In this document: positions 7,035-12,990 of the stretch, in pieces
Numbering within the stretch: the first letter of the stretch is position 1
Layout of the letters: every line of letters starts with the position of its first letter
Source: Patescibacteria group bacterium
GTDB taxonomy: Bacteria; Patescibacteriota; Minisyncoccia; Phycocordibacterales; EsbW-18
Direction: 5' to 3'
Assembly: GCA_030917725.1 (NCBI GenBank)
Contig: JAUPUE010000009.1
Span: forward strand, 1 to 14,562
DNA length: 14,562 nucleotides
Position numbers and translations under genes: made by a program
Notes under the pieces: model-generated
Database searches by the model: none
Told to the model about the DNA's origin: nothing
Seen by the model: the letters and a program-made list of their open reading frames with translations, nothing else

Positions 7035-8193
7035 GCGTTCCGTCCGCTTCGAGCGCTGTACTCGTTGGTGAATATGGTTGATACGACTCTCCTGATGCAA
7101 GATGCAGATAGGCTGCTGCACCGATCATGATTGCATTGTCGGTTGAGAGCTCTCGCGTTGGGAGCATGAGTATGACGCCTGCTTCTGCGGCGAGATTTGT
7201 GAGCCGTTCTCGGAGATAGACATTGGCGATGACACCGCCACCGACGATGAGCACCTGTGCACCATGCGCTTCGAGCGCTTTTTTTGTTTTGGATATGAGA
7301 ACATCTGTTGCTGCTTCTTCGAATTCGTATGCAATCCGCTCTTTGAGCTCATCGGTCAATTCGCCGAGTTCTTGGATTTTGTAGAGGACTGCGGTTTTCA
7401 ATCCTGCGTATGAAAAATCGTAGTCGTCTGAGTTCACCATCGGGCGAGGGAACTTGATGTCCGAGGGAGGAAGCTCTTTTGCACGGACTCCTGCGGCGAG
7501 CTTTGAGATTTGCGGACCGCCTGGGTAGGGAAGGCCGAGGAGGCGTGCAACTTTGTCGAATGCTTCTCCGACCGCGTCGTCGCGGGTCTGGCCGATACGG
7601 CGGTATGAGAGGGGTTTATCAATCAAAACGAGCTCTGTGTGACCTCCTGAGGCAAGAAGTGCGAGGGCGGGGTATGCGATCTGTGAGGCACCTTCGTTGA
7701 CCAGTACAGAGGCTATGTGGCCTTCCATGTGGTTTGTGGGCACGATGGGCATATCCCACAGATACGAGAGCGCCTTGGCGAAGTTCACGCCCACCCAGAG
7801 CGCCGGCTCAAGTCCCGGTCCTCGGGTCACTGCAACAGCATCGATTGCTGGTCGTTCGAGTGGAACGATGTGTTCTTTGAATTGCTCAAAGAGTCCGCGC
7901 TCGTGGTCGAGCATCGTTTTGATTGTCGCGAGCTTTTCTTCACTGAGTTCAGTTGAACCCTTTTTGAGCATCTGTCCCTTCTCCAAACATTCAAGAAAAA
8001 GCGGAACGATATTCTTCACGTGTTCTCTTTTTGCCAGTGCAGGAAAGACACCTCCAAATGGGGCATGTTCTTTGACCTGCGAATAGAGGGCTTGAGAAAT
8101 CGCCTTAATGACGGGGGATTCGATGCTCCCGGAGCATTCCAAAAGCGCCAGAGCCGTCTCGTCACAAGAGGTTTCGATAGCGAGGATACGCAT
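7024..8193 (-). CDS. tsaD: tRNA N6-adenosine threonylcarbamoyltransferase TsaD
   Basis: Transfers the threonylcarbamoyl group from TC-AMP to A37 of ANN-decoding tRNAs (t6A), normally together with TsaB and TsaE, which are not in this window. The protein is 389 residues and begins MRILAIETSCDETA, the family N-terminus of the ASKHA fold. Metal-binding HMEGH lies at 155-159, RGPGLEPALWVGVNFAKAL near 124-142, then LLASGGHTELV and DDAVGEAFDKVARLLGLPYPGG, SYAGLKTAV and, near the C-terminus, ELSTDNAIMIGAAA. It is longer than the usual 340 or so residues because about 40 extra charged residues lie between the SREH-like helix and AIDAVAVTRGPG (about 70-112). The start at 8193 is preferred over the in-frame ATG at 8226: the family begins there, and a TATACT -10 ends 8 nt upstream, implying a leaderless mRNA. 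The t6A partner gene tsaC lies about 3.5 kb away on the same strand. Confidence 0.96.
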   Translation of the reverse strand: MRILAIETSCDETALALLECSGSIESPVIKAISQALYSQVKEHAPFGGVFPALAKREHVKNIVPLFLECLEKGQMLKKGSTELSEEKLATIKTMLDHERGLFEQFKEHIVPLERPAIDAVAVTRGPGLEPALWVGVNFAKALSYLWDMPIVPTNHMEGHIASVLVNEGASQIAYPALALLASGGHTELVLIDKPLSYRRIGQTRDDAVGEAFDKVARLLGLPYPGGPQISKLAAGVRAKELPPSDIKFPRPMVNSDDYDFSYAGLKTAVLYKIQELGELTDELKERIAYEFEEAATDVLISKTKKALEAHGAQVLIVGGGVIANVYLRERLTNLAAEAGVILMLPTRELSTDNAIMIGAAAYLHLASGESYQPYSPTSTALEADGTLRL

Positions 8194-8200
8194 ATGGGCA

Positions 8201-8228
8201 AGTATACGTGCCGAATGGCTATCCACAA
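8201..8228 (-). promoter_or_regulatory. promoter of tsaD, probably leaderless
   Basis: On the minus strand TTGTGG (8228-8223), a 16-bp spacer and TATACT (8206-8201) are followed by seven bases and then the ATG at 8193. The expected start of transcription is at or one base before the A of ATG. This is back-to-back with a plus-strand promoter at 8234-8262. Confidence 0.6.
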
Positions 8229-8233
8229 CCCGC

Positions 8234-8262
8234 TTGACGCCCTTTGGTGTCAGGAGTAGGAT
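8234..8262 (+). promoter_or_regulatory. candidate promoter of a small transcript
   Basis: TTGACG (8234-8239), a 17-bp spacer and TAGGAT (8257-8262). The -35 matches consensus at five of six positions and the -10 at four of six. Start of transcription is expected near 8269. It faces away from tsaD and leads to the hairpin-ended stretch 8269-8468. Confidence 0.45.
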
Positions 8263-8276
8263 TCGTCCCTATAGCC

Positions 8277-8414
8277 ATGAATACAGATCGAACAACAAGT
8301 CCGGCAGCCTATATGACCTCAGCAATGTGGCGTACACCGATGTGCTTTAAGAAGCACTTCCTCTTCGTCATTCTTGCATCCGCGCCGGAGCGCTCAGTTG
8401 TAGGTCATTCGTAA
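8277..8414 (+). CDS. possible 45-residue hypothetical peptide
   Basis: Reads MNTDRTTSPAAYMTSAMW at the N-terminus and ends SVVGHS before TAA. The ATG lies 15 nt after the candidate -10 TAGGAT, so the leader would be about 8 nt. The strong terminator stem starts 24 nt after the stop. The composition is unremarkable: a short hydrophobic stretch FLFVILA near residues 28-34, two Met-rich patches and one Cys. There is no recognisable family. The ORF may be chance within a small RNA. Confidence 0.22.
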   Translation: MNTDRTTSPAAYMTSAMWRTPMCFKKHFLFVILASAPERSVVGHS

Positions 8415-8437
8415 AACGAATTCACCAATCTACACAA

Positions 8438-8468
8438 AAACCCTCCGGCGCATCCGGAGGGTTTCTTG
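8438..8468 (+). terminator. strong rho-independent terminator (possibly bidirectional)
   Basis: An 11-bp perfect stem, AAACCCTCCGG (8438-8448) with CCGGAGGGTTT (8454-8464), has a 5-nt loop and a T-rich 3' flank. The opposite strand also ends in five Ts, so it may work both ways. It closes the stretch 8269-8438 and insulates the following gene. Confidence 0.88.
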
Positions 8469-8473
8469 TTTGA

Positions 8474-8519
8474 GTGCCGCCCGAAAGTACTAGCGGGTGG
8501 CACCCAGACAAGAGTCTGG
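8474..8519 (+). promoter_or_regulatory. two abutting hairpins in the leader of the unrecognised gene
   Basis: Hairpin 1 has a 10-bp stem with one G-U pair, GTGCCGCCCG (8474-8483) and CGGGTGGCAC (8494-8503), and a 10-nt loop. Hairpin 2 begins at the very next base: CCAGAC (8504-8509), an AAGA loop, GTCTGG (8514-8519). The two could stack coaxially. The Shine-Dalgarno sequence follows about 45 nt later. This may be an mRNA-stabilising or regulatory leader; no known riboswitch class is recognised. Confidence 0.45.
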
Positions 8520-8575
8520 TGGGCACCGTGCTCAATTGTTCTTTTCCAAACCACAGCAATACAAAGGGGTGCGAT

Positions 8576-9718
8576 ATGCCATTCACTGTTATTCGTCGTG
8601 ATGATCTTTCACTCGCAGATCTCTGCCGGCTGGATAGAGAGGGTCAGTCGGTCACCAAGACTCCCCATCCGGGGAACATCTATCTCAACAACCTTGCCGT
8701 CGCAAAGCTCGGTCTCCGGCTTTTGTTCCACGATCGGACCTTCGGACGGAAGGATCTCAACTTCCATCCGCATAAAGTCATTCGGGACGGGGAGTCCGAG
8801 ACGATTGCTGACCCTGACGTAATGATGACGCATGCTCGCGTGCTTCACCCATCGCGTCTCGTGGACGACCATTTTCCGGTCGGCGAGCGTGTGGCACATT
8901 GTCATCTGAATGCGCTCGCAGAAGCGGTGCCGGGTGTACGTATGCGGCTTTATAGCGAGTTTCTCGTTGAACATGAGGAGCTTGTGCATGAAGTCCTGGA
9001 TCTTTGTTCATCGGTCATCATTCCTCCCAAACAGGGATGGAAGCGTGTCGTCGGCGAAGATGGGAGGACTTCCGTCCGAGATTTGACGACATGGCGACAG
9101 ATTGTCAGTGAGGGTATCTATGGTCTTCGGGGCAAGACCGCTGGTTGGGTCATGCCGAACGTCTTCAATATCCTCATGGACGGCGTCATCGAGGCACTTC
9201 AGTTCAAGACGAGTGATGTCTATCACCTCTCAGGTCCCGATATGGTTGTCTATATCAAGACGCTCGAAGGGCTGCTCAACACATTGTATGAAAAGCTCGT
9301 CGGTCGTATACCGGGACTGCCAGAAGAAGTTCGCTTTCACGTTGTCCCTGTCGCTTCGATGCGGCTCGTTACGACGCTCGATCGAGCCGATAAGCTTAAT
9401 CGGCTTGTCGGGCTCTATTTGCAACTTCGGGACGAGAATCGTGAAGTCGGTGCTACTCTTCAGGCAGTGACCTCTTCAGAGGATCGAGGGATTCTCATTA
9501 GAGAGTGGGCGACGCGTCGCAAGTTTCTTCAAGGGGAACTGCGTGCGGCTGCCAAGGAATGTCCTGAGATCTTCTACGACATAACCCATGGAACGTTCGT
9601 TAGCCAACATGACGTCATCGACCGCGGTGGTGTCTATGTTCACCCGTGGGGAATTGAGAACCCAGTATCTGCTGTGGCTAAAGCGATGCAAGACTTGCAA
9701 TCGCTCTTCGAGCAATAG
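8576..9718 (+). CDS. unrecognised cytosolic protein, 380 residues
   Basis: I do not recognise this family. The start ATG at 8576 is backed by the best Shine-Dalgarno in the window, AAAGGGG at 8563-8569 with 6-nt spacing. The in-frame GTG at 8474 would translate through the leader hairpins and is rejected. The protein begins MPFTVIRRDDLSLADLC and has no signal peptide or membrane segment. It has His clusters (NFHPHK about 96-101 and AHCHLN about 133-138), a charged helical C-terminal half, and a conserved-looking C-terminal segment (VYVHPWGIENPVSAVAKAM). Arg codon CGG is frequent, unlike in the surface protein, which may indicate different ancestry. The gene stands alone: a terminator precedes it and a 13-bp hairpin follows 6 nt after the stop. 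The M19 dipeptidase and murI come next on the same strand, but shared transcription is doubtful. No function is assigned. Confidence 0.85.
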   Translation: MPFTVIRRDDLSLADLCRLDREGQSVTKTPHPGNIYLNNLAVAKLGLRLLFHDRTFGRKDLNFHPHKVIRDGESETIADPDVMMTHARVLHPSRLVDDHFPVGERVAHCHLNALAEAVPGVRMRLYSEFLVEHEELVHEVLDLCSSVIIPPKQGWKRVVGEDGRTSVRDLTTWRQIVSEGIYGLRGKTAGWVMPNVFNILMDGVIEALQFKTSDVYHLSGPDMVVYIKTLEGLLNTLYEKLVGRIPGLPEEVRFHVVPVASMRLVTTLDRADKLNRLVGLYLQLRDENREVGATLQAVTSSEDRGILIREWATRRKFLQGELRAAAKECPEIFYDITHGTFVSQHDVIDRGGVYVHPWGIENPVSAVAKAMQDLQSLFEQ

Positions 9719-9723
9719 CTCGG

Positions 9724-9760
9724 CTTCTGGGCGTCGCTGTACGCGGCGTCCAGAAGTTAT
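9724..9760 (+). terminator. 13-bp hairpin after the unrecognised gene, terminator-like
   Basis: CTTCTGGGCGTCG (9724-9736) pairs with CGGCGTCCAGAAG (9744-9756), including two G-U pairs, around a 7-nt loop. The 3' flank TTATCATT is only weakly T-rich, so it may stabilise the mRNA 3' end rather than terminate on its own. It begins 6 nt after the stop codon and ends 19 nt before the dipeptidase ATG. Confidence 0.6.
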
Positions 9761-9775
9761 CATTCAATCAAACTT

Positions 9776-10753
9776 ATGAAACAATTACCCATCATCGATC
9801 TCCACCAAGACCTTTTGTTGTATGTGAACAACAAAGATCTCTTTCCGAACGACGTTGTTGCGCAGACGGGTTTTGTTGAGAATGAGCGCGCAGGGGTGCG
9901 GATTGTCACCGCGACGGCGTTTCCTCATGTTGTTGAAGGAGAGTTTCTCGATCCAAAGATCAACAACATAATCGAGAGAGACCTCATCGAATACGGAGAG
10001 ATCTGTAAAAAAGATGTGACTTGGAAGCTTGTCTTGGGCAGTCAAGACTTCGTTGATTCGTTCGACGCAGATAATCCTAGAGGGCTCGTGTTGCACGTCG
10101 AAGGTCTCAATGCCTTCTCGGGAGATGCGCAGGCGTGGAAGATGCTCGAACGCTGGTATGAGCTCGGGCTTCGTTCAATGGGAATCGTCTGGAATCTCAC
10201 GAATAGTCTTGGGGGAGGTACGCTCGATCCTACCCAAGGACTCACCGATCTTGGTCGAAAAGTGATCGAATGGCTTCAGAAGAAGAATATGATTGTTGAT
10301 TTTGCACACATGAATGAAGCGACGTTTTGGGATGCTGTAGACATCGTAAAAGGTCCGATTGTGATAAGCCACGGCAACGCTCGAGCACTCTGTGATGATC
10401 CGCGCAATTATACCGATGAACAATTGAAGCGGGTTGCGTCATCGGGTGGCTTGGTGGGCGTCTTCTTTTCAAAGAAGTTTCTTATCACCGGTCGAGATGC
10501 AACCGTTGCTGATGTCGTTCGGCACATCGATCACTTTCGTGACGTTATGGGAATTGACCATGTTGCTATTGGTACAGACTTCGGAGGAATTATAAGTGGC
10601 TTTCCAGGTGGCCTGACGTCTGTGGAGTATTTGCCGCTTTTGTGGGAGGCTCTTTCGAAGGCTGGGTATAATGATGAATCAATTGAGAAGATTGCATACA
10701 AAAATGCCGCTCGTGTTATCGGTTCCATTTTGGAATCTAAGAAACAAATATGA
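9776..10753 (+). CDS. family M19 (renal/membrane-type) dipeptidase
   Basis: Zinc-dependent dipeptidase of 325 residues with a TIM-barrel fold. Family members hydrolyse dipeptides and commonly tolerate a D-amino acid at the C-terminal position. All expected metal and catalytic positions are visible: His10 and Asp12 in DLHQD, bridging Glu109 in HVEG, His178 in FAHMNE, His199 in ISHGNARAL and Asp268 in GTDFGG. There is no signal peptide, so a cytoplasmic enzyme is likely. The ATG at 9776 begins the family N-terminus; no Shine-Dalgarno is seen. A TATCAT at 9758-9763, 12 nt upstream, may be a -10. The TGA stop overlaps the murI ATG (ATGA), indicating translational coupling. Together the pair suggests handling of peptidoglycan-derived or D-Glu-containing dipeptides. 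That pathway role is inference; the family call is firm. Confidence 0.93.
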   Translation: MKQLPIIDLHQDLLLYVNNKDLFPNDVVAQTGFVENERAGVRIVTATAFPHVVEGEFLDPKINNIIERDLIEYGEICKKDVTWKLVLGSQDFVDSFDADNPRGLVLHVEGLNAFSGDAQAWKMLERWYELGLRSMGIVWNLTNSLGGGTLDPTQGLTDLGRKVIEWLQKKNMIVDFAHMNEATFWDAVDIVKGPIVISHGNARALCDDPRNYTDEQLKRVASSGGLVGVFFSKKFLITGRDATVADVVRHIDHFRDVMGIDHVAIGTDFGGIISGFPGGLTSVEYLPLLWEALSKAGYNDESIEKIAYKNAARVIGSILESKKQI

Positions 10754-11547
10754 TTGGCATCTTTGACTCTGGCTCAGGAGGTCTGTCTGTCCTCGGTCCA
10801 CTTCGACGCAAGGCGCCCGATGCGGACATCGTCTATTTTGCGGATATAAAAAATCTTCCCTACGGGGATAAAACTCTGGCTGAGATTGACGCTCTGACAT
10901 ACCGAGGCATCAATACGCTTCTCGCGCACGGGGCGACACAAATCCTTAACGCGTGTAATACGATGTCGGCGTCCATGACTTTGGGGCAGATGGGTGCATT
11001 TGGTGTTGAACACAGCGACATGATAGAGATGATTGGTCCCACAATTGGTGGTCTCAAAGGCTCCAATTATGAAAGGGTCGCAATTATTGCAACACGTGCA
11101 ACAATTCGGTCAGGAGCATACCAGAGAGGACTTGATGTCATTGGCAAAGATCACCACCCCTTTGCGGTGCCTGATCTTGTGCCGGCGATTGAGTCAGGCG
11201 CCTCTATTGAGACAATCAAAAAAATCGTCGATGGCGTCATCGACGTCGTCGTGGCTCATGGGTGTGATGCCGTGCTTCTTGGCTGTACACACTTTCCGCT
11301 TGTTCGTGATTTCTTCGAACAATCAATCAACAAGCGCGGGATGAATATCAATGTCATCGATCCGGCCGAATTCGTGACCAAGGAAGCACTGAGGCGATTT
11401 GATGTGAGTGGTAGTGGTACAACACGCTTTATCCTTTCAAAAGATTCTTCAGTATTTAGAAAGAGGGCAAGCGAATACCTCGGTGCTCCTACTGAAGGGC
11501 TTACAGAAATCGACGGAATCGTATCTTTTGAGATACCTCAGATATAA
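10750..11547 (+). CDS. murI: glutamate racemase
   Basis: Cofactor-independent racemase converting L-Glu to D-Glu for the peptidoglycan stem peptide. The 265-residue length is typical. Family motifs are complete: GIFDSGSGGLSVL at the N-terminus, YFADIKNLPYGDKT near 34-47, the first catalytic cysteine Cys69 in NACNTMSAS, and the second catalytic cysteine Cys179 in LGCTHFPLV. The start codon overlaps the stop of the upstream M19 dipeptidase by four bases, so translation is probably coupled and the two form an operon. No terminator is visible between its stop and the convergent tRNA-Ser gene 30 bp downstream. An aspartate racemase is a less likely alternative because the signatures are of the MurI type. 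Confidence 0.96.
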   Translation: MIGIFDSGSGGLSVLGPLRRKAPDADIVYFADIKNLPYGDKTLAEIDALTYRGINTLLAHGATQILNACNTMSASMTLGQMGAFGVEHSDMIEMIGPTIGGLKGSNYERVAIIATRATIRSGAYQRGLDVIGKDHHPFAVPDLVPAIESGASIETIKKIVDGVIDVVVAHGCDAVLLGCTHFPLVRDFFEQSINKRGMNINVIDPAEFVTKEALRRFDVSGSGTTRFILSKDSSVFRKRASEYLGAPTEGLTEIDGIVSFEIPQI

Positions 11548-11577
11548 GGCGAAGGGGCTTGGTTAGAAATTCTACTG

Positions 11578-11664
11578 CGGAGATGAGAGGATTCGAACCC
11601 CTGATCCGGTTTCCCAGATGCCGGTTTTCGAAACCGGTGCCTTCAACCACTCAGCCACATCTCC
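11578..11664 (-). tRNA. tRNA-Ser(CGA)
   Basis: An 87-nt class II tRNA with a long variable arm. The acceptor stem is GGAGATG/CATCTCC, with G at the discriminator position. The anticodon stem CCGGT/ACCGG closes the loop TTCGAAA, giving anticodon CGA (reads UCG). The T loop is GGTTCGAATCC. CCA is not encoded: the 3' flank reads CAG. It lies 13 nt downstream of the tsaC stop on the same strand and is probably co-transcribed with it. It decodes a U-starting codon, so it is not itself a t6A substrate. Confidence 0.97.
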
Positions 11665-11677
11665 ATCAATTAACGGC

Positions 11678-12298
11678 TCATTCTAACACTTTTTTGATAT
11701 CTGCTCCAGAGACAGCTCCTTCGCGCTTTATGATGACAGGATCTTCAGAAGCAAGCACTACCGTCGAGACTGGGCCCCCATCGAGTGTTCCTCCATCGAT
11801 CCATAGGTCCACGAGAGCAGCGTTCTCACCCAAGCTCGCATAAGCTCCCTCAAGAGAATATTCCGCAGGGGAGCCGGCGGTATTCGCGCTTGTGCTCGTG
11901 AACGGTTTCCCCAATTCATGAGCAACCTGGCGACACCATTCAATTCCTGGGACACGGACACCGATGGTCGTTTCGGCTCGTATGATATGTGCGAGGGCAG
12001 GGTCAGAAGCAGTGAGCACGAGCGTCAGTGCACCAGGCCAATAGGCTTCTGCGAGCTTTTGACCCGCCGTAGAAAAGAAGACATGATTCTTGGCTTGCTC
12101 GATATCGGCAACGATGACCGGGATTGGATTCTCAGAGCGATTCTTTATGGCAAATACTTTTTCGACAGCATCAGCATTCGTCGCATCAGCCCCAAGCCCA
12201 TAGGCAGTATCGGTTGGATAGACGATCACACCCCCGGCACGGAGCACTGCAACGGCCTTCTGGAGGCTTTCTGGGTCATTAATTGAGATGCGATTCAT
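11678..12298 (-). CDS. tsaC: L-threonylcarbamoyladenylate synthase (TsaC/YrdC/Sua5 family)
   Basis: Makes threonylcarbamoyl-AMP from threonine, bicarbonate and ATP, the first step of tRNA t6A37 synthesis; TsaD, encoded at 7024-8193, performs the transfer. The protein is 206 residues, a single YrdC domain without the C-terminal Sua5 extension. Motifs: GGVIVYPTDTAYGLGADA (about 22-39), KNRSENPIPVIVAD (about 52-65), YWPGALTLVL, TIGVRVPG and FTSTSANTAGSPA. It is transcribed divergently from tRNA-Glu. The 50-bp gap holds the tRNA promoter; its own promoter is not clear. tRNA-Ser follows 13 nt after its stop. Confidence 0.95.
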   Translation of the reverse strand: MNRISINDPESLQKAVAVLRAGGVIVYPTDTAYGLGADATNADAVEKVFAIKNRSENPIPVIVADIEQAKNHVFFSTAGQKLAEAYWPGALTLVLTASDPALAHIIRAETTIGVRVPGIEWCRQVAHELGKPFTSTSANTAGSPAEYSLEGAYASLGENAALVDLWIDGGTLDGGPVSTVVLASEDPVIIKREGAVSGADIKKVLE

Positions 12299-12310
12299 GG
12301 TACGGGTATT

Positions 12311-12339
12311 TTGCCAGAATATCCTAAAAATGCTATATT
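12311..12339 (+). promoter_or_regulatory. promoter of tRNA-Glu
   Basis: TTGCCA (12311-12316), a 17-bp spacer and TATATT (12334-12339) with an extended TGC ahead of the -10. The GC-rich discriminator CTGCGGG follows, as is common at stable-RNA promoters under growth-rate control. Start of transcription is expected near 12346, about 3 nt before the mature tRNA. Confidence 0.8.
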
Positions 12340-12348
12340 CTGCGGGCT

Positions 12349-12423
12349 GGCCTCATCGTCTAGCCTGGTCCAGGACGCGGCCCTTTCACGGCTGAAACTC
12401 GGGTTCAAATCCCGATGAGGTCA
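12349..12423 (+). tRNA. tRNA-Glu(UUC)
   Basis: 75 nt including the discriminator A. The acceptor stem GGCCTCA/TGAGGTC has one G-U pair. The anticodon loop CTTTCAC gives anticodon TTC. T arm: TCGGG-TTCAAAT-CCCGA. CCA is not encoded (3' flank TAGA). It has its own promoter upstream and a terminator 7 nt downstream, so it is a monocistronic tRNA unit. Confidence 0.97.
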
Positions 12424-12430
12424 TAGATTC

Positions 12431-12464
12431 AAAATGAAACCGCCCTTGGGCGGCTTTCATTTTT
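12431..12464 (+). terminator. rho-independent terminator of tRNA-Glu
   Basis: The stem GAAACCGCCC / GGGCGGCTTTC (one bulged C) has a 2-nt TT apex, which in practice would open to a larger loop. It is extended by an AAAAT/ATTTT base and followed by a T tract. It lies directly after the tRNA. Confidence 0.88.
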
Positions 12465-12508
12465 GTCTTGTTGTTATTCACTCCTCTGGTTTTATCCTTT
12501 AAACCCCA

Positions 12509-12552
12509 TGGTACTCTAAGGACTAGACCAAAGGTCATCATTATTAGGTCAT
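12509..12552 (+). promoter_or_regulatory. extended -10 and operator-like repeats ahead of the small membrane protein
   Basis: TGG-TACTCT (hexamer 12512-12517) is a candidate extended -10. Just downstream lie the dyad GACC-aaa-GGTC (12526-12536) and a direct repeat of AGGTCAT (12532-12538 and 12546-12552), 14 bp apart. Repeats placed between the start of transcription and the start codon could be a repressor site. Chance is not excluded. Confidence 0.35.
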
Positions 12553-12569
12553 TTATGGAAGCCCACAAT

Positions 12570-12845
12570 ATGGAATCACAGAAAAACGGCTACAAATGGG
12601 CAACATGGATCCTCGTCATCGTTGTAATCGTTCTCGCAGTTATGCTCACAAAGAGCAACTCAGAGACAATTACGAGCACGCTTGACGATGCGACTACAGA
12701 TGTCCAGGAGTGTCGCGCAAACATCGCAGCATGGCAGGTTGCCCACCCAAAGGGAACTGCAGTTACTGCTGACGCACAGGCAGAGCTCGAGGGTATCCTC
12801 GAGAGCTGTGTTGGTGTTGTCGAAGACGCACAGGACGAAATCTAG
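12570..12845 (+). CDS. small membrane-anchored protein with two cysteines
   Basis: 91 residues and not recognised. An uncleaved N-terminal membrane segment (about residues 9-27, ATWILVIVVIVLAVML) is followed by a roughly 63-residue soluble domain, predicted outside the cytoplasm, with two Cys (48 and 80) that could form a disulfide. The soluble part is Ala/Glu/Asp-rich and probably helical. A weak GGAAG at 12557-12561 with 8-nt spacing supports the start at 12570; an in-frame ATG at 12555 is also possible. It stands alone between the tRNA-Glu terminator and the 44-bp palindrome. No function is proposed. Confidence 0.72.
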   Translation: MESQKNGYKWATWILVIVVIVLAVMLTKSNSETITSTLDDATTDVQECRANIAAWQVAHPKGTAVTADAQAELEGILESCVGVVEDAQDEI

Positions 12846-12882
12846 TCGTTTGCCTAGATTTGAATTTGAACGCATTCCGCTT

Positions 12883-12943
12883 TCGGTCGGTGGACCGAGA
12901 CAACGTCATAAGGCTGGCCAATTGGCCAGCCTTATGACGTTGT
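12883..12943. repeat. 44-bp perfect palindrome with an adjacent hairpin
   Basis: Bases 12900-12943 form a perfect palindrome with two 22-base arms and no spacer; the centre is GGCCAATTGGCC. Directly upstream, TCGGTC-ggtg-GACCGA (12883-12898) is a separate 6-bp hairpin, with one base between them. Neither has a T tract. The unit lies between the convergent small-protein gene and the DoxX-like gene, 37 bp after one stop and 47 bp before the other. It would fold in RNA from both strands, so it may act as a bidirectional transcript end, but its size and perfection exceed an ordinary terminator. Confidence 0.9.
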
Positions 12944-12990
12944 ACCTATACCCGCAATTTTCAAACGTGTTTCGGGACTTGCATGAGACT

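Larger units (their letters stand above)
8269..8468 (+). ncRNA. possible small structured RNA or short mRNA
   Basis: Bounded by the candidate promoter at 8234-8262 and the strong terminator at 8438-8468, giving a predicted transcript of about 200 nt. Inside are two local hairpins: GTGCTT-taag-AAGCAC (8342-8357) and ATTCGT-aaa-ACGAAT (8407-8421). It does not resemble tmRNA, RNase P RNA, 6S or SRP RNA as far as I can tell. It could be a regulatory RNA or the mRNA of the 45-codon ORF at 8277-8414. Confidence 0.3.

Noticed and set aside
8493..8506. T-box riboswitch core (GGGTGGCACC resembles the GGGTGGNACC part of the T-box)
   Set aside because: The flanking bases do not match. The motif is consumed by the 3' arm of hairpin 1. 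There is no Stem I with a specifier loop between the terminator at 8438-8468 and this site, and no terminator/antiterminator pair follows.
8474..8575. GTG start giving 34 extra residues on the unrecognised protein
   Set aside because: The extension is encoded by the two leader hairpins, whereas the ATG at 8576 has a good Shine-Dalgarno.
10750..10753. TGA read as glycine, as in Gracilibacteria and SR1
   Set aside because: TGA ends the dipeptidase exactly at the murI overlap and also ends tsaC. No in-frame TGA interrupts conserved domains anywhere in the window.
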